A stretch of DNA of 64,000 nt from Flavobacterium sp. NRK1 (GCF_024054175.1 NZ_JAMXLA010000001.1:1296528-1360527), one strand, 5' to 3'. Counted from the first letter of the stretch, positions 10,104-19,481 are shown. Made by a program: numbers and translations. Notes: generated from the letters alone by a model not told the origin.

Positions 10104-11031
10104 CAGATTTATAAAAGAAGGTTACTATGTTATTGGCATGGACAATCTTATAACAGGCAATCTGAAAAACATTGAGCATCTTTTTAAGCTTGAAAATTTT
10201 GAATTTTACCATCACGATGTTACCAAATTTGTAAATATTCCCGGAGAGCTGGATTATATTCTGCATTTTGCATCTCCGGCATCTCCTATAGATTATTTAA
10301 AAATACCTATACAAACCCTTAAAGTAGGTTCGTTAGGCACGCATAACCTTTTAGGCCTTGCAAGGGTTAAAAAGGCAAGAATACTTATTGCTTCTACATC
10401 TGAAGTATATGGCGATCCGTTAGTACATCCGCAAAATGAAGATTATTACGGCAATGTAAATACAATAGGACCCAGGGGTGTATATGATGAAGCAAAGCGT
10501 TTTCAGGAATCTATGACAATGGCTTATCATACATTTCATGGGGTAGAAATAAGAATAGTAAGAATATTTAATACTTACGGACCAAGAATGCGGCTAAATG
10601 ACGGCAGGGTAATACCTGCATTTATTGGGCAGGCATTAAGAGGTGAAAATCTGACTATTTTTGGAGACGGAATGCAGACAAGGTCTTTTTGTTTTGTAGA
10701 TGACCAGGTTGAAGGTATTTTCAGGTTATTGCATTCAGATTATATTTACCCTGTTAACATAGGAAATCCTGACGAGATAACTATTAAAGATTTTGCCGAA
10801 GAAATAATTAAGCTTACAGGTACCTCTCAAAAAGTAATATATCTTCCATTACCTGTAAATGATCCGCTTCAAAGACAGCCGGATATTACACGTGCAAAAG
10901 AATTACTGGGATGGGAGCCTAAAATATCACGAAGTGAGGGCATGAAAATTACTTACGACTATTTCAGGACACTTTCTCAGGAAGAACTTTTAAAAGAAGA
11001 ACACAAAGATTTTTCAGATTTTATTCATTAG
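10048..11031 (+). CDS. SDR-family UDP-glucuronate decarboxylase-like NAD-dependent epimerase
   Basis: 327 aa from the ATG at 10048; an in-frame GTG at 10033 would add five residues. Extended SDR features: GAAGFLGSH (GxxGxxG, about 8-16) for NAD binding, the catalytic serine in STSEVYGDP, and YxxxK as Y146-DEA-K150. STSEVYGDP, the HPQxE that follows, and [11 protein letters not shown] closely match UDP-xylose synthases (UDP-glucuronate decarboxylases), which usually read YDEGKR. The expected product is UDP-xylose or a 4-keto-pentose precursor. Substrate should be treated as inferred. Confidence 0.82.
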   Translation: MKRILITGAAGFLGSHLCDRFIKEGYYVIGMDNLITGNLKNIEHLFKLENFEFYHHDVTKFVNIPGELDYILHFASPASPIDYLKIPIQTLKVGSLGTHNLLGLARVKKARILIASTSEVYGDPLVHPQNEDYYGNVNTIGPRGVYDEAKRFQESMTMAYHTFHGVEIRIVRIFNTYGPRMRLNDGRVIPAFIGQALRGENLTIFGDGMQTRSFCFVDDQVEGIFRLLHSDYIYPVNIGNPDEITIKDFAEEIIKLTGTSQKVIYLPLPVNDPLQRQPDITRAKELLGWEPKISRSEGMKITYDYFRTLSQEELLKEEHKDFSDFIH

Positions 11032-11033
11032 AA

Positions 11034-12395
11034 ATGGTATTATCCAGCAGGGGTAGATATTCAAAATATTTAAGGCCTATCAGCATATCTTTTGATATAC
11101 TGACAATCACTCTTTTGCCTTTTTATTTCTTTAAACATCAGGAGCTAAACTATTTTCATTTTTGCCTTTATCAGATAGTTTCATGGTCTATTATATCTTA
11201 TTTTTCCGGATTTTATAATGTATACAGGTACACCACTATAGTAAGGATATTTTCTAAGCTTATAACCCAGATAATAATTTTTCTGTTAACGGTTATTGCT
11301 TTTTTCCCTTTTGCAAAAAAAACTATATTCAGCAGTGAAGCAGTAATCAGCTATATAATAACTGTATTTGTAGCTGTAACCGTATTTAAGCTTTTATTGT
11401 TCTTTTATCTGAAAAAGTACAGAACAGCAGGCAGTAATATAAGGAACACTATTATAATAGGGTATACGCCTCAGGCTATCAATATGAAAAATCTGTTTGA
11501 TACTAAACCTGAATACGGCTATCATTTTAAAGGTTTTTTTTCAGACAAAAAACAAAATGAATTTATTAACGGTAAAATAGATGATATTGAAAGTTTTGTT
11601 CTTGAAAATAAAATTGACGATATTTATTGCTCTCTTAACGAACTGAATAGTATACGATTAAGAGAGTTGGTGGCTTTTTGTGAAATTAATAATATAGTAA
11701 TAAAGTTTATTCCTGATTCAAAGGAAATTTTTTCGAGAAACCTGACGGTTGATTATTATGAATTTTTCCCTGTATTGTCTTTCAGGAAAACACCATTGCA
11801 CGAGCCTGTAGCTATGATTGCAAAAAGGGCTTTTGATATTGTTTTTTCATTTCTTATTATAATTTTTGTTTTGTCCTGGCTAACCCCAATTATGATTATT
11901 CTTATCAAAATGGAATCTAAAGGGCCGGTTTTTTATATGCAGAAAAGAGCCGGAATGAATGAAGAGCAATTTTCCTGCTTTAAATTCAGGTCTATGCGCA
12001 TTAATAATCAAATGGATAAGCTTGCTGTTAAAAATGATCCGCGGGTAACTAAAGTTGGAAAATTTATAAGAAAAACGAGTATTGATGAATTACCTCAATT
12101 TATAAATGTTTTAAAAGGCGATATGTCGGTAGTGGGGCCAAGGCCGCATATTTATTCTATAAATCACAGGTATAGCATTAAAATAAAAAAATATGGAGCC
12201 AGGCATGCCGTAAAACCGGGTATTACAGGGCTTGCCCAGGTAAGAGGCTTCAGGGGAGAAATAAACAGCGATGAAGATATGATCAACCGTATAAAATATG
12301 ATGTATTTTATATAGAAAACTGGTCTATTTTATTAGATATAAAAATAATTTTACAAACAATTGTGGGAATGTTTGGCGATGAAAAAGCCTATTAG
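11034..12395 (+). CDS. Undecaprenyl-phosphate sugar phosphotransferase (initiating enzyme)
   Basis: 453 aa. Architecture of exopolysaccharide polyprenyl-glycosylphosphotransferases: about four N-terminal membrane helices, a Rossmann-like middle domain (IIGYTPQAINMKNL), a further hydrophobic segment (about 268-290) and a C-terminal bacterial sugar transferase domain. Catalytic motifs are visible: CFKFRSMR, FIRKTSIDELPQFINVLKGD and SVVGPRPH. It would transfer a sugar-1-phosphate to undecaprenyl phosphate to begin each repeat unit. It starts 2 nt after the SDR gene and ends the operon. Confidence 0.9.
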   Translation: MVLSSRGRYSKYLRPISISFDILTITLLPFYFFKHQELNYFHFCLYQIVSWSIISYFSGFYNVYRYTTIVRIFSKLITQIIIFLLTVIAFFPFAKKTIFSSEAVISYIITVFVAVTVFKLLLFFYLKKYRTAGSNIRNTIIIGYTPQAINMKNLFDTKPEYGYHFKGFFSDKKQNEFINGKIDDIESFVLENKIDDIYCSLNELNSIRLRELVAFCEINNIVIKFIPDSKEIFSRNLTVDYYEFFPVLSFRKTPLHEPVAMIAKRAFDIVFSFLIIIFVLSWLTPIMIILIKMESKGPVFYMQKRAGMNEEQFSCFKFRSMRINNQMDKLAVKNDPRVTKVGKFIRKTSIDELPQFINVLKGDMSVVGPRPHIYSINHRYSIKIKKYGARHAVKPGITGLAQVRGFRGEINSDEDMINRIKYDVFYIENWSILLDIKIILQTIVGMFGDEKAY

Positions 12396-12408
12396 CATTT
12401 GCCAGAAA

Positions 12409-12416
12409 TAATTTTG
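12409..12416 (+). promoter_or_regulatory. Bacteroidetes -7 promoter element ahead of purD
   Basis: TAATTTTG fits the Bacteroidetes -7 consensus TAnnTTTG. Only 4 nt separate it from the purD ATG, so transcription would begin at or next to the start codon (leaderless or nearly so). No -33 TTG at the usual spacing was found. Inference from motif only. Confidence 0.4.
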
Positions 12417-12420
12417 CAAC

Positions 12421-13692
12421 ATGAAAATTTTATTATTAGGATCCGGAGGAAGAGAACACGCACTGGCATGGAAAATGCTGCAAAGCCCGCTTTGCGATAA
12501 ACTATTTGTTGCACCGGGTAATGCAGGAACGGCCTCTATAGCAGACAATGTAAATATTAATCCGCTTGATTTTGAATCTATAAAAGGCTTTGTACTTCAG
12601 GAAGAGATAAGCATGGTAGTTGTTGGGCCTGAAGATCCGTTGGTAAAAGGTATTTATGATTACTTTACAAAAGATGATGAGCTTAAAAATATACCTGTTA
12701 TAGGCCCGTCTAAAACAGGAGCACAGCTTGAAGGAAGTAAAGAATTTGCCAAACAGTTTCTTGTAAAAAACAATATACCTACGGCAGCTTATGATAGTTT
12801 TACAAAAGAAACGGTAGAGCAGGGCTGTGAATTTCTTTCTACGCTTAAACCGCCTTATGTATTAAAAGCAGATGGCCTTGCAGCAGGTAAAGGAGTACTT
12901 ATTATTCAGGATCTTGCAGAAGCTCAGGATGAGCTTAGAAATATGCTTGTAGGCGAAAAATTTGGGCAGGCAAGTACTAAGGTAGTTATAGAAGAGTTTC
13001 TTGATGGTATAGAGCTTAGCTGCTTTGTGCTTACAGATGGTAAAAGCTATAAGCTGCTGCCTACAGCTAAAGATTATAAACGTATTGGTGAAGGAGATAC
13101 AGGCCTTAATACAGGCGGTATGGGTGCAGTATCGCCCGTTCCTTTTGCTGATGCAGAATTTATGGAAAAAATAGAAACGCGAGTTGTTAAACCTACTATT
13201 GAAGGTCTTAAAAAGGCTAATATAGATTATAAAGGCTTTGTGTTTATCGGACTTATTAAAGTGGGTAATGATCCTTTCGTTATAGAATATAATGTAAGAA
13301 TGGGCGATCCGGAAACAGAAGTAGTTATACCAAGATTGAAATCAGATCTTGTGGAATTATTTCAGGCTGTGTCTAAACAGGAATTAGATACAGTAAGCCT
13401 TGAAATTGATGAGCGTTCGGCAGCTACTATTATGGTGGTATCAGGCGGGTATCCGGAAGATTATGATAAAGGTATGGTTATTACCGGCCTTGAAAATATA
13501 GAAGGCTCAACAGCATTTCATGCCGGAACCAAGCTAGATAATGGGAAAGTTGTTACCAGCGGAGGTCGCGTAATAGCAGTAACATCTTACGGCAATGACT
13601 TTAGGGAAGCCATAAAAAAATCTTACCAAAATATAGACATGCTAAATTTTGATAAGATGTATTTTAGAAAAGATATCGGCTTTGACTTATGA
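12421..13692 (+). CDS. purD: Phosphoribosylamine--glycine ligase (GARS)
   Basis: 423 aa, the usual length. It catalyses the second step of de novo purine synthesis, joining glycine to 5-phosphoribosylamine with ATP. Visible motifs: N-terminal LLLGSGGREHALAWK, ATP-grasp nucleotide loop LKADGLAAGKGV, and the metal-binding YNVRMGDPETE. It starts 25 nt after the polysaccharide operon and probably has its own promoter. It converges with the DUF6341 gene on the minus strand; the two stops overlap by 6 nt. Confidence 0.97.
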   Translation: MKILLLGSGGREHALAWKMLQSPLCDKLFVAPGNAGTASIADNVNINPLDFESIKGFVLQEEISMVVVGPEDPLVKGIYDYFTKDDELKNIPVIGPSKTGAQLEGSKEFAKQFLVKNNIPTAAYDSFTKETVEQGCEFLSTLKPPYVLKADGLAAGKGVLIIQDLAEAQDELRNMLVGEKFGQASTKVVIEEFLDGIELSCFVLTDGKSYKLLPTAKDYKRIGEGDTGLNTGGMGAVSPVPFADAEFMEKIETRVVKPTIEGLKKANIDYKGFVFIGLIKVGNDPFVIEYNVRMGDPETEVVIPRLKSDLVELFQAVSKQELDTVSLEIDERSAATIMVVSGGYPEDYDKGMVITGLENIEGSTAFHAGTKLDNGKVVTSGGRVIAVTSYGNDFREAIKKSYQNIDMLNFDKMYFRKDIGFDL

Positions 13693-13917
13693 TAAGAAAG
13701 AGTGAGCCGTAGTATCCTGATCGTCGTCGTTATTCTGTTTAAATATTGTAAGCTGTTTTAGCCAGTACATAGTAGCTGCACAGCAGATAAGGATAAATAT
13801 CCATGTTATTATGTTGGCAAGCCACCAGTTTTGTAACTCAAGGCTGCGGAAAAAGTTTAATGGCAAAAACAGGATGTCTGTAAACAGGTAGCCTATTGCT
13901 TCGAAAAATGCTTTCAT
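13687..13917 (-). CDS. DUF6341 family small membrane protein
   Basis: 76 aa from the ATG at 13917 (MKAFFEAIGYLF); an upstream in-frame ATG at 13965 gives 16 more residues but would overlap the divergent DUF6427 gene's start region. One or two membrane segments (about 8-25 and 32-52), then WLKQLTIFKQNN and an acidic tail ending TAHSFLS. I recognise it as DUF6341, a small flavobacterial protein of unknown function usually next to DUF6427, as here. It lies divergent from DUF6427 and overlaps the 3' end of purD by 6 nt. Confidence 0.75.
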   Translation of the reverse strand: MKAFFEAIGYLFTDILFLPLNFFRSLELQNWWLANIITWIFILICCAATMYWLKQLTIFKQNNDDDQDTTAHSFLS

Positions 13918-13965
13918 TTTTAAACAAGTATTATATTTACTGTCACAAAAGTATAAAATATTCAC

Positions 13966-14895
13966 ATGCTAGCAAGTGTTTTTAATAAATCAAGGCCTGT
14001 AAATTACGTTTTAATAGGCGCGGTCCTGATTTTAGGCTATTTTTTATATATATTTAAGGAAGATGCCTGGACAAAAGACTATTTGCTGATAGTTCAAAAA
14101 ACAGGGCTTTTGTTTCTTTTAGGAGGAGCCCTGTTTTTAACTAACTTTATTACCAGGCGTAATACACTAAGCAAGGCCAACACTTATGCCATGTTCCTGT
14201 TTCTGGTATTTTTAATACTGTTTCCTACCACACTGGTTAACGTAAACATTATTATTGCAAACTTTTTTTTGCTGCTTGCATTACGAAGGCTTATTTCATT
14301 ACAATCCTTAATTACACCCAAAGAAAAAATATTTGATGCCTCTTTCTGGATATTTGCTGCAGCAATATTCCATTTTTGGTGTATTATTTATATCGTGCTT
14401 GTATTTATATCTATAATATTTCACGTTTCACGCGATTACCGTAACTGGATTATTCCTTTCATTGCTTTTTTTGCTGTAGGTGTACTGTACCTGATGGCAG
14501 GACTTATAATGGGAGAAGGTTTTTTTGAAGCTATGTCTGAAAACATAGCAGTAAGTTTTGACTTTACTTATTTTGAGAATATTTATCAGAACATAGCCCT
14601 TGCCATATTTTCGTCAATAACAGTATTGTTTGCTTTTCCCTATGTGTTTTCTATTACCGGCAAACCCTTAAACTTGCAGTCATCGCATAAAAAAATCCTT
14701 TATTCTTTTCTTATCGGTGTTGGCATATATGTATTATCGTCAAGTAAAAACAACAGCTTTTTAGCATTTACATTTGCGCCGCTGGCTATTATGGGGGCAA
14801 ATTATTTTGAGAGCCTCGAAAACAAATGGTTTAAAGAAGTGATGATGGGGCTGATAGTATTAATTGCAGTTGTGCTGTTTACCTTGCAGTTATAA
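13966..14895 (+). CDS. DUF6427 family multi-pass membrane protein
   Basis: 309 aa with about nine predicted transmembrane helices and very few soluble residues. It matches my recollection of DUF6427, an uncharacterised flavobacterial membrane protein paired with DUF6341. The hydrophobic character and a helix pattern reminiscent of polytopic glycosyltransferase or polymerase proteins suggest an envelope role, but no catalytic motif is visible. It is divergent from DUF6341 with 48 nt between their chosen starts. Confidence 0.72.
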   Translation: MLASVFNKSRPVNYVLIGAVLILGYFLYIFKEDAWTKDYLLIVQKTGLLFLLGGALFLTNFITRRNTLSKANTYAMFLFLVFLILFPTTLVNVNIIIANFFLLLALRRLISLQSLITPKEKIFDASFWIFAAAIFHFWCIIYIVLVFISIIFHVSRDYRNWIIPFIAFFAVGVLYLMAGLIMGEGFFEAMSENIAVSFDFTYFENIYQNIALAIFSSITVLFAFPYVFSITGKPLNLQSSHKKILYSFLIGVGIYVLSSSKNNSFLAFTFAPLAIMGANYFESLENKWFKEVMMGLIVLIAVVLFTLQL

Positions 14896-14935
14896 TGCCG
14901 CGTTAAACCTGTTAGCAGGTTACAAGTATTAAGTC

Positions 14936-14943
14936 TATATTTG
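14936..14943 (+). promoter_or_regulatory. -7 promoter element ahead of the DUF4254 gene
   Basis: TATATTTG matches TAnnTTTG and lies 20 nt before the ATG at 14964, giving a short leader. No convincing -33 TTG was found at the usual 17-23 nt spacing. Confidence 0.4.
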
Positions 14944-14963
14944 CAAAATAAAAATCATACACT

Positions 14964-15569
14964 ATGTTTTCTAAGATCGCTTTCCCAATATTTGAGCAGA
15001 GCATAAACGATTATCATCAATATGATAATGTTGACCAGCCTATAAACAATCCGTTCCGTAAGGATAAGATAGAACATTTGCTTTATGCTAAAAACTGGAT
15101 AGATACAGTACAATGGCATCTTGAAGATATAATCCGTAATCCGGAAATTAATCCGGTTGAAGCGCTTGCGCTAAAAAGAAGAATTGACGCATCTAACCAG
15201 GAGCGTACAGATATGGTTGAGTATATAGACAGCTATTTTTTACAGTTATATAGCAATGTAACGGTTAAAGATGGTGCAAAAATAAATTCTGAAAGCCCGG
15301 CATGGGCACTTGACAGATTATCTATACTTGCGCTTAAAATTTTTCACATGAATGAGGAGGCAACCCGTGAGGATGCTACACCGGAGCACAGGGCAAAATG
15401 TAACGAAAAGCTTAATGTGCTTCTTGAACAGAAAAAAGACCTTTCTACAGCGATAGACGATCTTCTTACTGATATTGAGAATGGTGATAAATTCATGAAA
15501 GTATATAAGCAGATGAAAATGTATAATGACGAGGAACTAAACCCGGTATTATACCAAAACAAAAAATAA
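14964..15569 (+). CDS. DUF4254 domain protein
   Basis: 201 aa, soluble and predicted to be mostly helical. The N-terminus FPIFEQSINDYHQYDNVDQP and the middle LHLEDIIR / LKRRIDASNQERTDMVEYID pattern are those of DUF4254, an uncharacterised family common in Bacteroidetes beside LPS heptosyltransferase genes. It ends 10 nt before a GT9 gene here, so both are likely in one operon and linked to lipopolysaccharide biosynthesis. Biochemical role unknown. Confidence 0.8.
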   Translation: MFSKIAFPIFEQSINDYHQYDNVDQPINNPFRKDKIEHLLYAKNWIDTVQWHLEDIIRNPEINPVEALALKRRIDASNQERTDMVEYIDSYFLQLYSNVTVKDGAKINSESPAWALDRLSILALKIFHMNEEATREDATPEHRAKCNEKLNVLLEQKKDLSTAIDDLLTDIENGDKFMKVYKQMKMYNDEELNPVLYQNKK

Positions 15570-15579
15570 TACCTGATTA

Positions 15580-16617
15580 ATGTCAGGCATAAAAAATATA
15601 CTGGTAATAAGGCTTTCGGCAATGGGAGACGTCGCAATGACAGTTCCGGTGCTGAGAGCCTTTGTTGCTCAGTACCCTCAGGTAAAAATTACAGTACTTT
15701 CCAAAGCATTCTTTAAGCCGTTTTTTGACGATATTCCTAATATAACCTTTTATGCTGCCGATGTAAGCGGAAAGCACAAAGGCTTTTTAGGACTGTTTAA
15801 ACTTTATAACGAACTTAAAGAATTACGCATTGATGCAGTAGCTGACCTGCATAATGTACTACGGTCTAAAATTATTACAAAACTCTTTGCTGTTGCCGGA
15901 AAGCGTACAGCTACAACAGATAAGGCCCGTGAAGAGAAAAAAGCGCTTACACGTGCCGAAAATAAGATTTTCAGGCAGCTCACCCCAATAGTTGAAAGAC
16001 ATTTACATACGTTTGAAAAATTAGGCTTTCCAATAGATATTACCCAGCTCATATTTCCGGAAAAAAAACAGTTGCTGCCTGATGTAACTGCCGTTAGCGG
16101 AAACAAAACCGGGAAATGGATAGGTATTGCTCCTTTTGCACAGCATGAGGGTAAAGTATATCCTCACGATCTAATGCAGCAGGTTATTGATATACTGGCG
16201 GAAAGACCCGATTATAGACTATTTTTATTTGGCGGAGGAAAAGAAGAAACAGCTTTATTAGAACAATTTTCGCAAAACAGAAGCAATGTGGTTGTTACTG
16301 CCGGAAAGCTTAAATTACAGCAGGAACTAAATTTAATAAGCCATCTTGACCTTATGCTGAGCATGGATAGCGGTAATGCGCATATGGCAGCAATGCTTGG
16401 TGTTAAGGTAATTACTTTGTGGGGAGCAACACACCCTTATGCGGGGTTTGCACCTTTTGGCCAACCTCAAAGTTATATGCTTACTGCCAACCGGGAGAAA
16501 TATCCTTTATTACCAACTTCTGTTTATGGCAATAAAATAGTTGAAGGATATGAAGATGCTATGCGTACTATAACCCCTAAAATGGTTATTGATAAAATTG
16601 ATGAAGTTTTATTATAA
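15580..16617 (+). CDS. Glycosyltransferase family 9 (LPS heptosyltransferase-like)
   Basis: 345 aa GT-B enzyme. The N-terminus ILVIRLSAMGDVAMTVPVLRA is diagnostic of ADP-heptose:LPS heptosyltransferases. The C-terminal half has IGIAPFAQHEGKVYP, LFGGGKEE and DSGNAHMAAMLGVKVITLWGA, the donor-binding region with the conserved SGxxHxAaxxGxPxxxLfG pattern. It likely adds a sugar to the LPS core on the cytoplasmic face. It lies 10 nt downstream of DUF4254 and ends about 65 nt before a bidirectional terminator. Confidence 0.9.
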   Translation: MSGIKNILVIRLSAMGDVAMTVPVLRAFVAQYPQVKITVLSKAFFKPFFDDIPNITFYAADVSGKHKGFLGLFKLYNELKELRIDAVADLHNVLRSKIITKLFAVAGKRTATTDKAREEKKALTRAENKIFRQLTPIVERHLHTFEKLGFPIDITQLIFPEKKQLLPDVTAVSGNKTGKWIGIAPFAQHEGKVYPHDLMQQVIDILAERPDYRLFLFGGGKEETALLEQFSQNRSNVVVTAGKLKLQQELNLISHLDLMLSMDSGNAHMAAMLGVKVITLWGATHPYAGFAPFGQPQSYMLTANREKYPLLPTSVYGNKIVEGYEDAMRTITPKMVIDKIDEVLL

Positions 16618-16681
16618 TAGTTGTCTATTTAGAACGTGATTTTCATCATTCTTCCTTGCAATGATGCACTTTATAAAACAA

Positions 16682-16710
16682 AAAAATCCTCAGTTTAACT
16701 GAGGATTTTT
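16682..16710. terminator. Bidirectional rho-independent terminator
   Basis: Perfect 12-bp stem (16682-16693 with 16699-16710), 5-nt loop, A-run on the left and T-run on the right. It lies between the convergent GT9 gene and ferredoxin-reductase gene and can serve both. Confidence 0.9.
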
Positions 16711-16726
16711 ATAGTATTAGATGTTA

Positions 16727-17779
16727 TTAAACATCGTCAAAATCTACATAAATTTCAGAAGATGTTGGGTGTGCCTGGCAGGTAAGTATAAGGCCTTCGG
16801 CAATTTCGCTGTCTGTCAGTATCGCATTCTTTTTCATTTGTGCAGTACCGTTAGATATACGCGCCATACAGCTGCTGCAAATACCACCCTGGCAGGAATA
16901 AGGAGCATCTACTCCTTGTTTAAGTGCAGCATCCAGAATTGTCATTTGCTGCGACATTACAAAGGTAACTTCTTCATCATCTACTAAAACGGTAATTTTA
17001 GTCTGCCCGTCCAGATTTTCTTCAATTTTCTTTTCGGCTATAGGTGTAGAGAATAATTCAAACTTAATGTTCTTTTCAGGAACATTATTTTCTCTTAAAA
17101 CATCGTTTACGGTAAGAATCATCTCTTCCGGCCCGCAAAGGTAGAATTTAGAAAATTCTTTTTCTTTGTGCTTGTTTTTAAGTACAAAGTTTACTGTAGA
17201 CCGCTCTATACGGCCAAAAAGCGAATCTTCTTCCCTTGCCTGGCTGTAAACAAAATGCACAAAAAAACGGCCTACATATTCCTGTTGCAAATCATGCAGA
17301 AACTGGTGAAAAATAGTATCGTCAGGGGTTTTGTTGCCATAAACCAGTACAAAAGTACTTTCCGGCTCGTTGTGTAATACCGATTGTATTATCGATAATA
17401 CCGGCGTAATACCGCTTCCTGCTGAAAAAGCAGCATAGTTGCGCTGACGGTCTGTTTTAGGTTCAAAAACAAATTTTCCTTCCGGTGTGCCTACTTCCAT
17501 AGTGTCGCCTACGGCAAGCTGTTCGTTGGCAAAAACAGAGAATCCGCCATTTTTAACGGCTTTTATAGCTACACGAAGCTCATTACTGTTGGGAGCAGAG
17601 CATATAGAATAAGCCTTTCTTATATCCTGCCCTTCAAAATTTGTTTTAATGTTTATGTATTGTCCTGCAACAAAGTTATAATCTTCGCGCAGATTATCCG
17701 GAACCTCAAAAGATATAGAAACTGCCTGTGGAGTTTCCCTTCTGATATCTTTTATTTTAAGCGGGTGAAATGTTGACAT
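16727..17779 (-). CDS. PaaE-like ferredoxin-NAD(P)H reductase with C-terminal 2Fe-2S domain
   Basis: 350 aa with three modules in order: an FAD-binding barrel with RKAYS (54-58), an NAD(P)-binding domain with GSGITP (121-126) and CGPEEM, and a plant-type ferredoxin domain with C296, C301, C304 and C334. This is the layout of PaaE / phenol hydroxylase reductase electron-transfer proteins, which pass electrons from NAD(P)H to an oxygenase or desaturase. No paaABCD genes are nearby, so in this window it is an orphan reductase, perhaps serving a fatty-acid desaturase or similar. It is divergent from padR. Confidence 0.9.
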   Translation of the reverse strand: MSTFHPLKIKDIRRETPQAVSISFEVPDNLREDYNFVAGQYINIKTNFEGQDIRKAYSICSAPNSNELRVAIKAVKNGGFSVFANEQLAVGDTMEVGTPEGKFVFEPKTDRQRNYAAFSAGSGITPVLSIIQSVLHNEPESTFVLVYGNKTPDDTIFHQFLHDLQQEYVGRFFVHFVYSQAREEDSLFGRIERSTVNFVLKNKHKEKEFSKFYLCGPEEMILTVNDVLRENNVPEKNIKFELFSTPIAEKKIEENLDGQTKITVLVDDEEVTFVMSQQMTILDAALKQGVDAPYSCQGGICSSCMARISNGTAQMKKNAILTDSEIAEGLILTCQAHPTSSEIYVDFDDV

Positions 17780-17879
17780 GTTTGCTAATTTCCTGCAAAA
17801 ATAAGCATTCCAAACAGCTTTATAAAATAACCTGTTGTAAAATAATACCTAAAATTATCATGCATAAGAAAATTATGTA

Positions 17880-17887
17880 TATATTTG
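17880..17887 (+). promoter_or_regulatory. -7 promoter element ahead of the PadR operon
   Basis: TATATTTG matches TAnnTTTG, 22 nt before the padR ATG. The AT-rich surrounding sequence is partly palindromic and could hold a PadR operator, but I cannot define one. Confidence 0.4.
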
Positions 17888-17908
17888 TGGCAACGAATTT
17901 ATTATTAA

Positions 17909-18256
17909 ATGAAAAACTCTCAATTATATAAAGGCAGCCTTAATACTATAATTATGAAGCTATTAGAAGAAAATGGCAGAATGTATGGTTATGAAATTAC
18001 TCAAAAGGTTAAGCTTATAACGGCAGGTGAGCTTACTATTACCGAAGGTGCATTATACCCGGCTTTGCATAAACTGGAGGCCGATGGATTTTTGGATGTT
18101 GAGGTTGAAAAAGTGGATAACAGGCTTCGCAAATATTATAAGCTTACAGAAAGCGGTACGAAGGAAACGGTAAACCGACTTGCCGAGCTAGAAGAGTTTA
18201 TAAGAAATATGCAAAACCTTGTAAACCCTTCGCCAAAACCTGATTTACAGTTTTAA
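17909..18256 (+). CDS. PadR family transcriptional regulator
   Basis: 115 aa, typical for the short PadR (subfamily 2) class. The winged helix is visible: YKGSLNTIIMKLLEENGRMYGYEI (helices 1-2), then ITEGALYPALHKLEADGFL (recognition helix and wing), then RKYYKLTESG (wing), followed by a short dimerisation helix. Such regulators often control the membrane protein or transporter genes directly downstream and are released by small hydrophobic ligands. The next gene starts 3 nt later, so this one very likely autoregulates an operon with the following membrane proteins. Confidence 0.9.
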   Translation: MKNSQLYKGSLNTIIMKLLEENGRMYGYEITQKVKLITAGELTITEGALYPALHKLEADGFLDVEVEKVDNRLRKYYKLTESGTKETVNRLAELEEFIRNMQNLVNPSPKPDLQF

Positions 18257-18259
18257 GCT

Positions 18260-18871
18260 ATGAAACTTACATCTGATCAAATAATAATAATTGAAAAATA
18301 TCTTGATAAAGACGGGATATTTTATGATGACATAAAAACAGAAATGATTGACCATATTGCAGCCGCAATTGAAGAACAATTAAATGAAAATACGAAGGAT
18401 GTTAATATATCTATTAAAACCTACATGAACTCTCATCTTAAAGTTAAACTTCTTTCTAACATAAAGCAACAGGAAGAACTTAGGGATAAACAAAATAGAA
18501 AATTTGTACTTAAGCAGTTTTATAGCTTTCGCGGGCTACTATTTTTTGGAGTAGTTTTTGGATTAGTATTCCTGTCAACATTAAATATATGGGTATATCG
18601 TTTTATTGAAGGAATAATGATGTTATTAATGCTCTTAATATTAGTAGGACAAAAATGGCTGGATATTAATTTCCCTTTTTTTAAACGGCTTGTACATATA
18701 TCGCAATTTTATTATCTATTGCCATTTTTACTTCTTACTCAGGTACACCGTTTTGTGGATGAAACGAATTTTATCCTGTTATGTAGAGTAGTTGCTTTAA
18801 GTATGGGATTAACGGGATACTATTTAACGTATAGATCTTCACTTATATTACAAAATAATAAATATGTCTAA
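18260..18871 (+). CDS. Small membrane protein with N-terminal EMxDHIAAAIEE motif (paralogue 1)
   Basis: 203 aa. A soluble helical N-terminus of about 85 residues contains TEMIDHIAAAIEEQL (about 29-43), then four to five predicted membrane helices from about residue 88 on. The same motif occurs in the next two genes, so the three are divergent paralogues. No database family is recognised with certainty; the layout (short N-terminal helical prefix plus membrane helices, encoded beside PadR) resembles the PadR-associated permease-prefix and DUF1700-type proteins of other phyla. Its 3' end overlaps the next gene by 8 nt. Confidence 0.7.
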   Translation: MKLTSDQIIIIEKYLDKDGIFYDDIKTEMIDHIAAAIEEQLNENTKDVNISIKTYMNSHLKVKLLSNIKQQEELRDKQNRKFVLKQFYSFRGLLFFGVVFGLVFLSTLNIWVYRFIEGIMMLLMLLILVGQKWLDINFPFFKRLVHISQFYYLLPFLLLTQVHRFVDETNFILLCRVVALSMGLTGYYLTYRSSLILQNNKYV

Positions 18872-19481
18872 ACTTACAGAACAACAGATAGGGGAAATTG
18901 AAGCAGCACTGAAAAAAGTCGGTTTTCTTTATGTAGATATACTTCATGAAATGACTGATCATATAGCAGCTGCATTAGAGGAAATGGAAGGTGATTTTGA
19001 CAGGAATCTTAAGCTATATATAGGCAGGCATAAAAAAGAACTGCTCCGGTTTAACAGAAAATATATTTTTGCTGCATGGTTACAGTCCTATAAATCGCTT
19101 TTCCGAAATATTATCACAATTCGTTTCGTCTCCTTTTCTGCGCTTGTATATTTGATAGTATCAGGATTAAGTACAGTTATAGAAACAGAATCTTTTATAA
19201 CAATAATGTTTTTAATTTTCTGTGCAGTTAATGGTATGCTATCTTTCCCGGGCGTTTACAATATTTTAAAAAAACGTGACCAATACTCGGCAGGGGAGGG
19301 TTTGGCAGTGCTAAATGTATTTGTCTTTTTCCCGGGTTTATTTATGATTAATTTTATAGATAAAACAGCATCTGATACTATAGCAATACTTTATTTTACT
19401 TCCCTGATTTCAATTTCGGCAGTAATGGGTTATACCTTACGTCGTTTAAAAACAGTATATAAATTGCGTTATAATGCTTAA
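18864..19481 (+). CDS. Small membrane protein with EMxDHIAAALEE motif (paralogue 2)
   Basis: 205 aa, same plan as the preceding protein: an N-terminal helical prefix with HEMTDHIAAALEEME (about 27-41) followed by about four transmembrane helices and a basic C-terminal tail. Translationally coupled to paralogue 1. Function unknown; a PadR-regulated envelope or membrane-sensing role is inferred from operon position only. Confidence 0.7.
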   Translation: MSKLTEQQIGEIEAALKKVGFLYVDILHEMTDHIAAALEEMEGDFDRNLKLYIGRHKKELLRFNRKYIFAAWLQSYKSLFRNIITIRFVSFSALVYLIVSGLSTVIETESFITIMFLIFCAVNGMLSFPGVYNILKKRDQYSAGEGLAVLNVFVFFPGLFMINFIDKTASDTIAILYFTSLISISAVMGYTLRRLKTVYKLRYNA

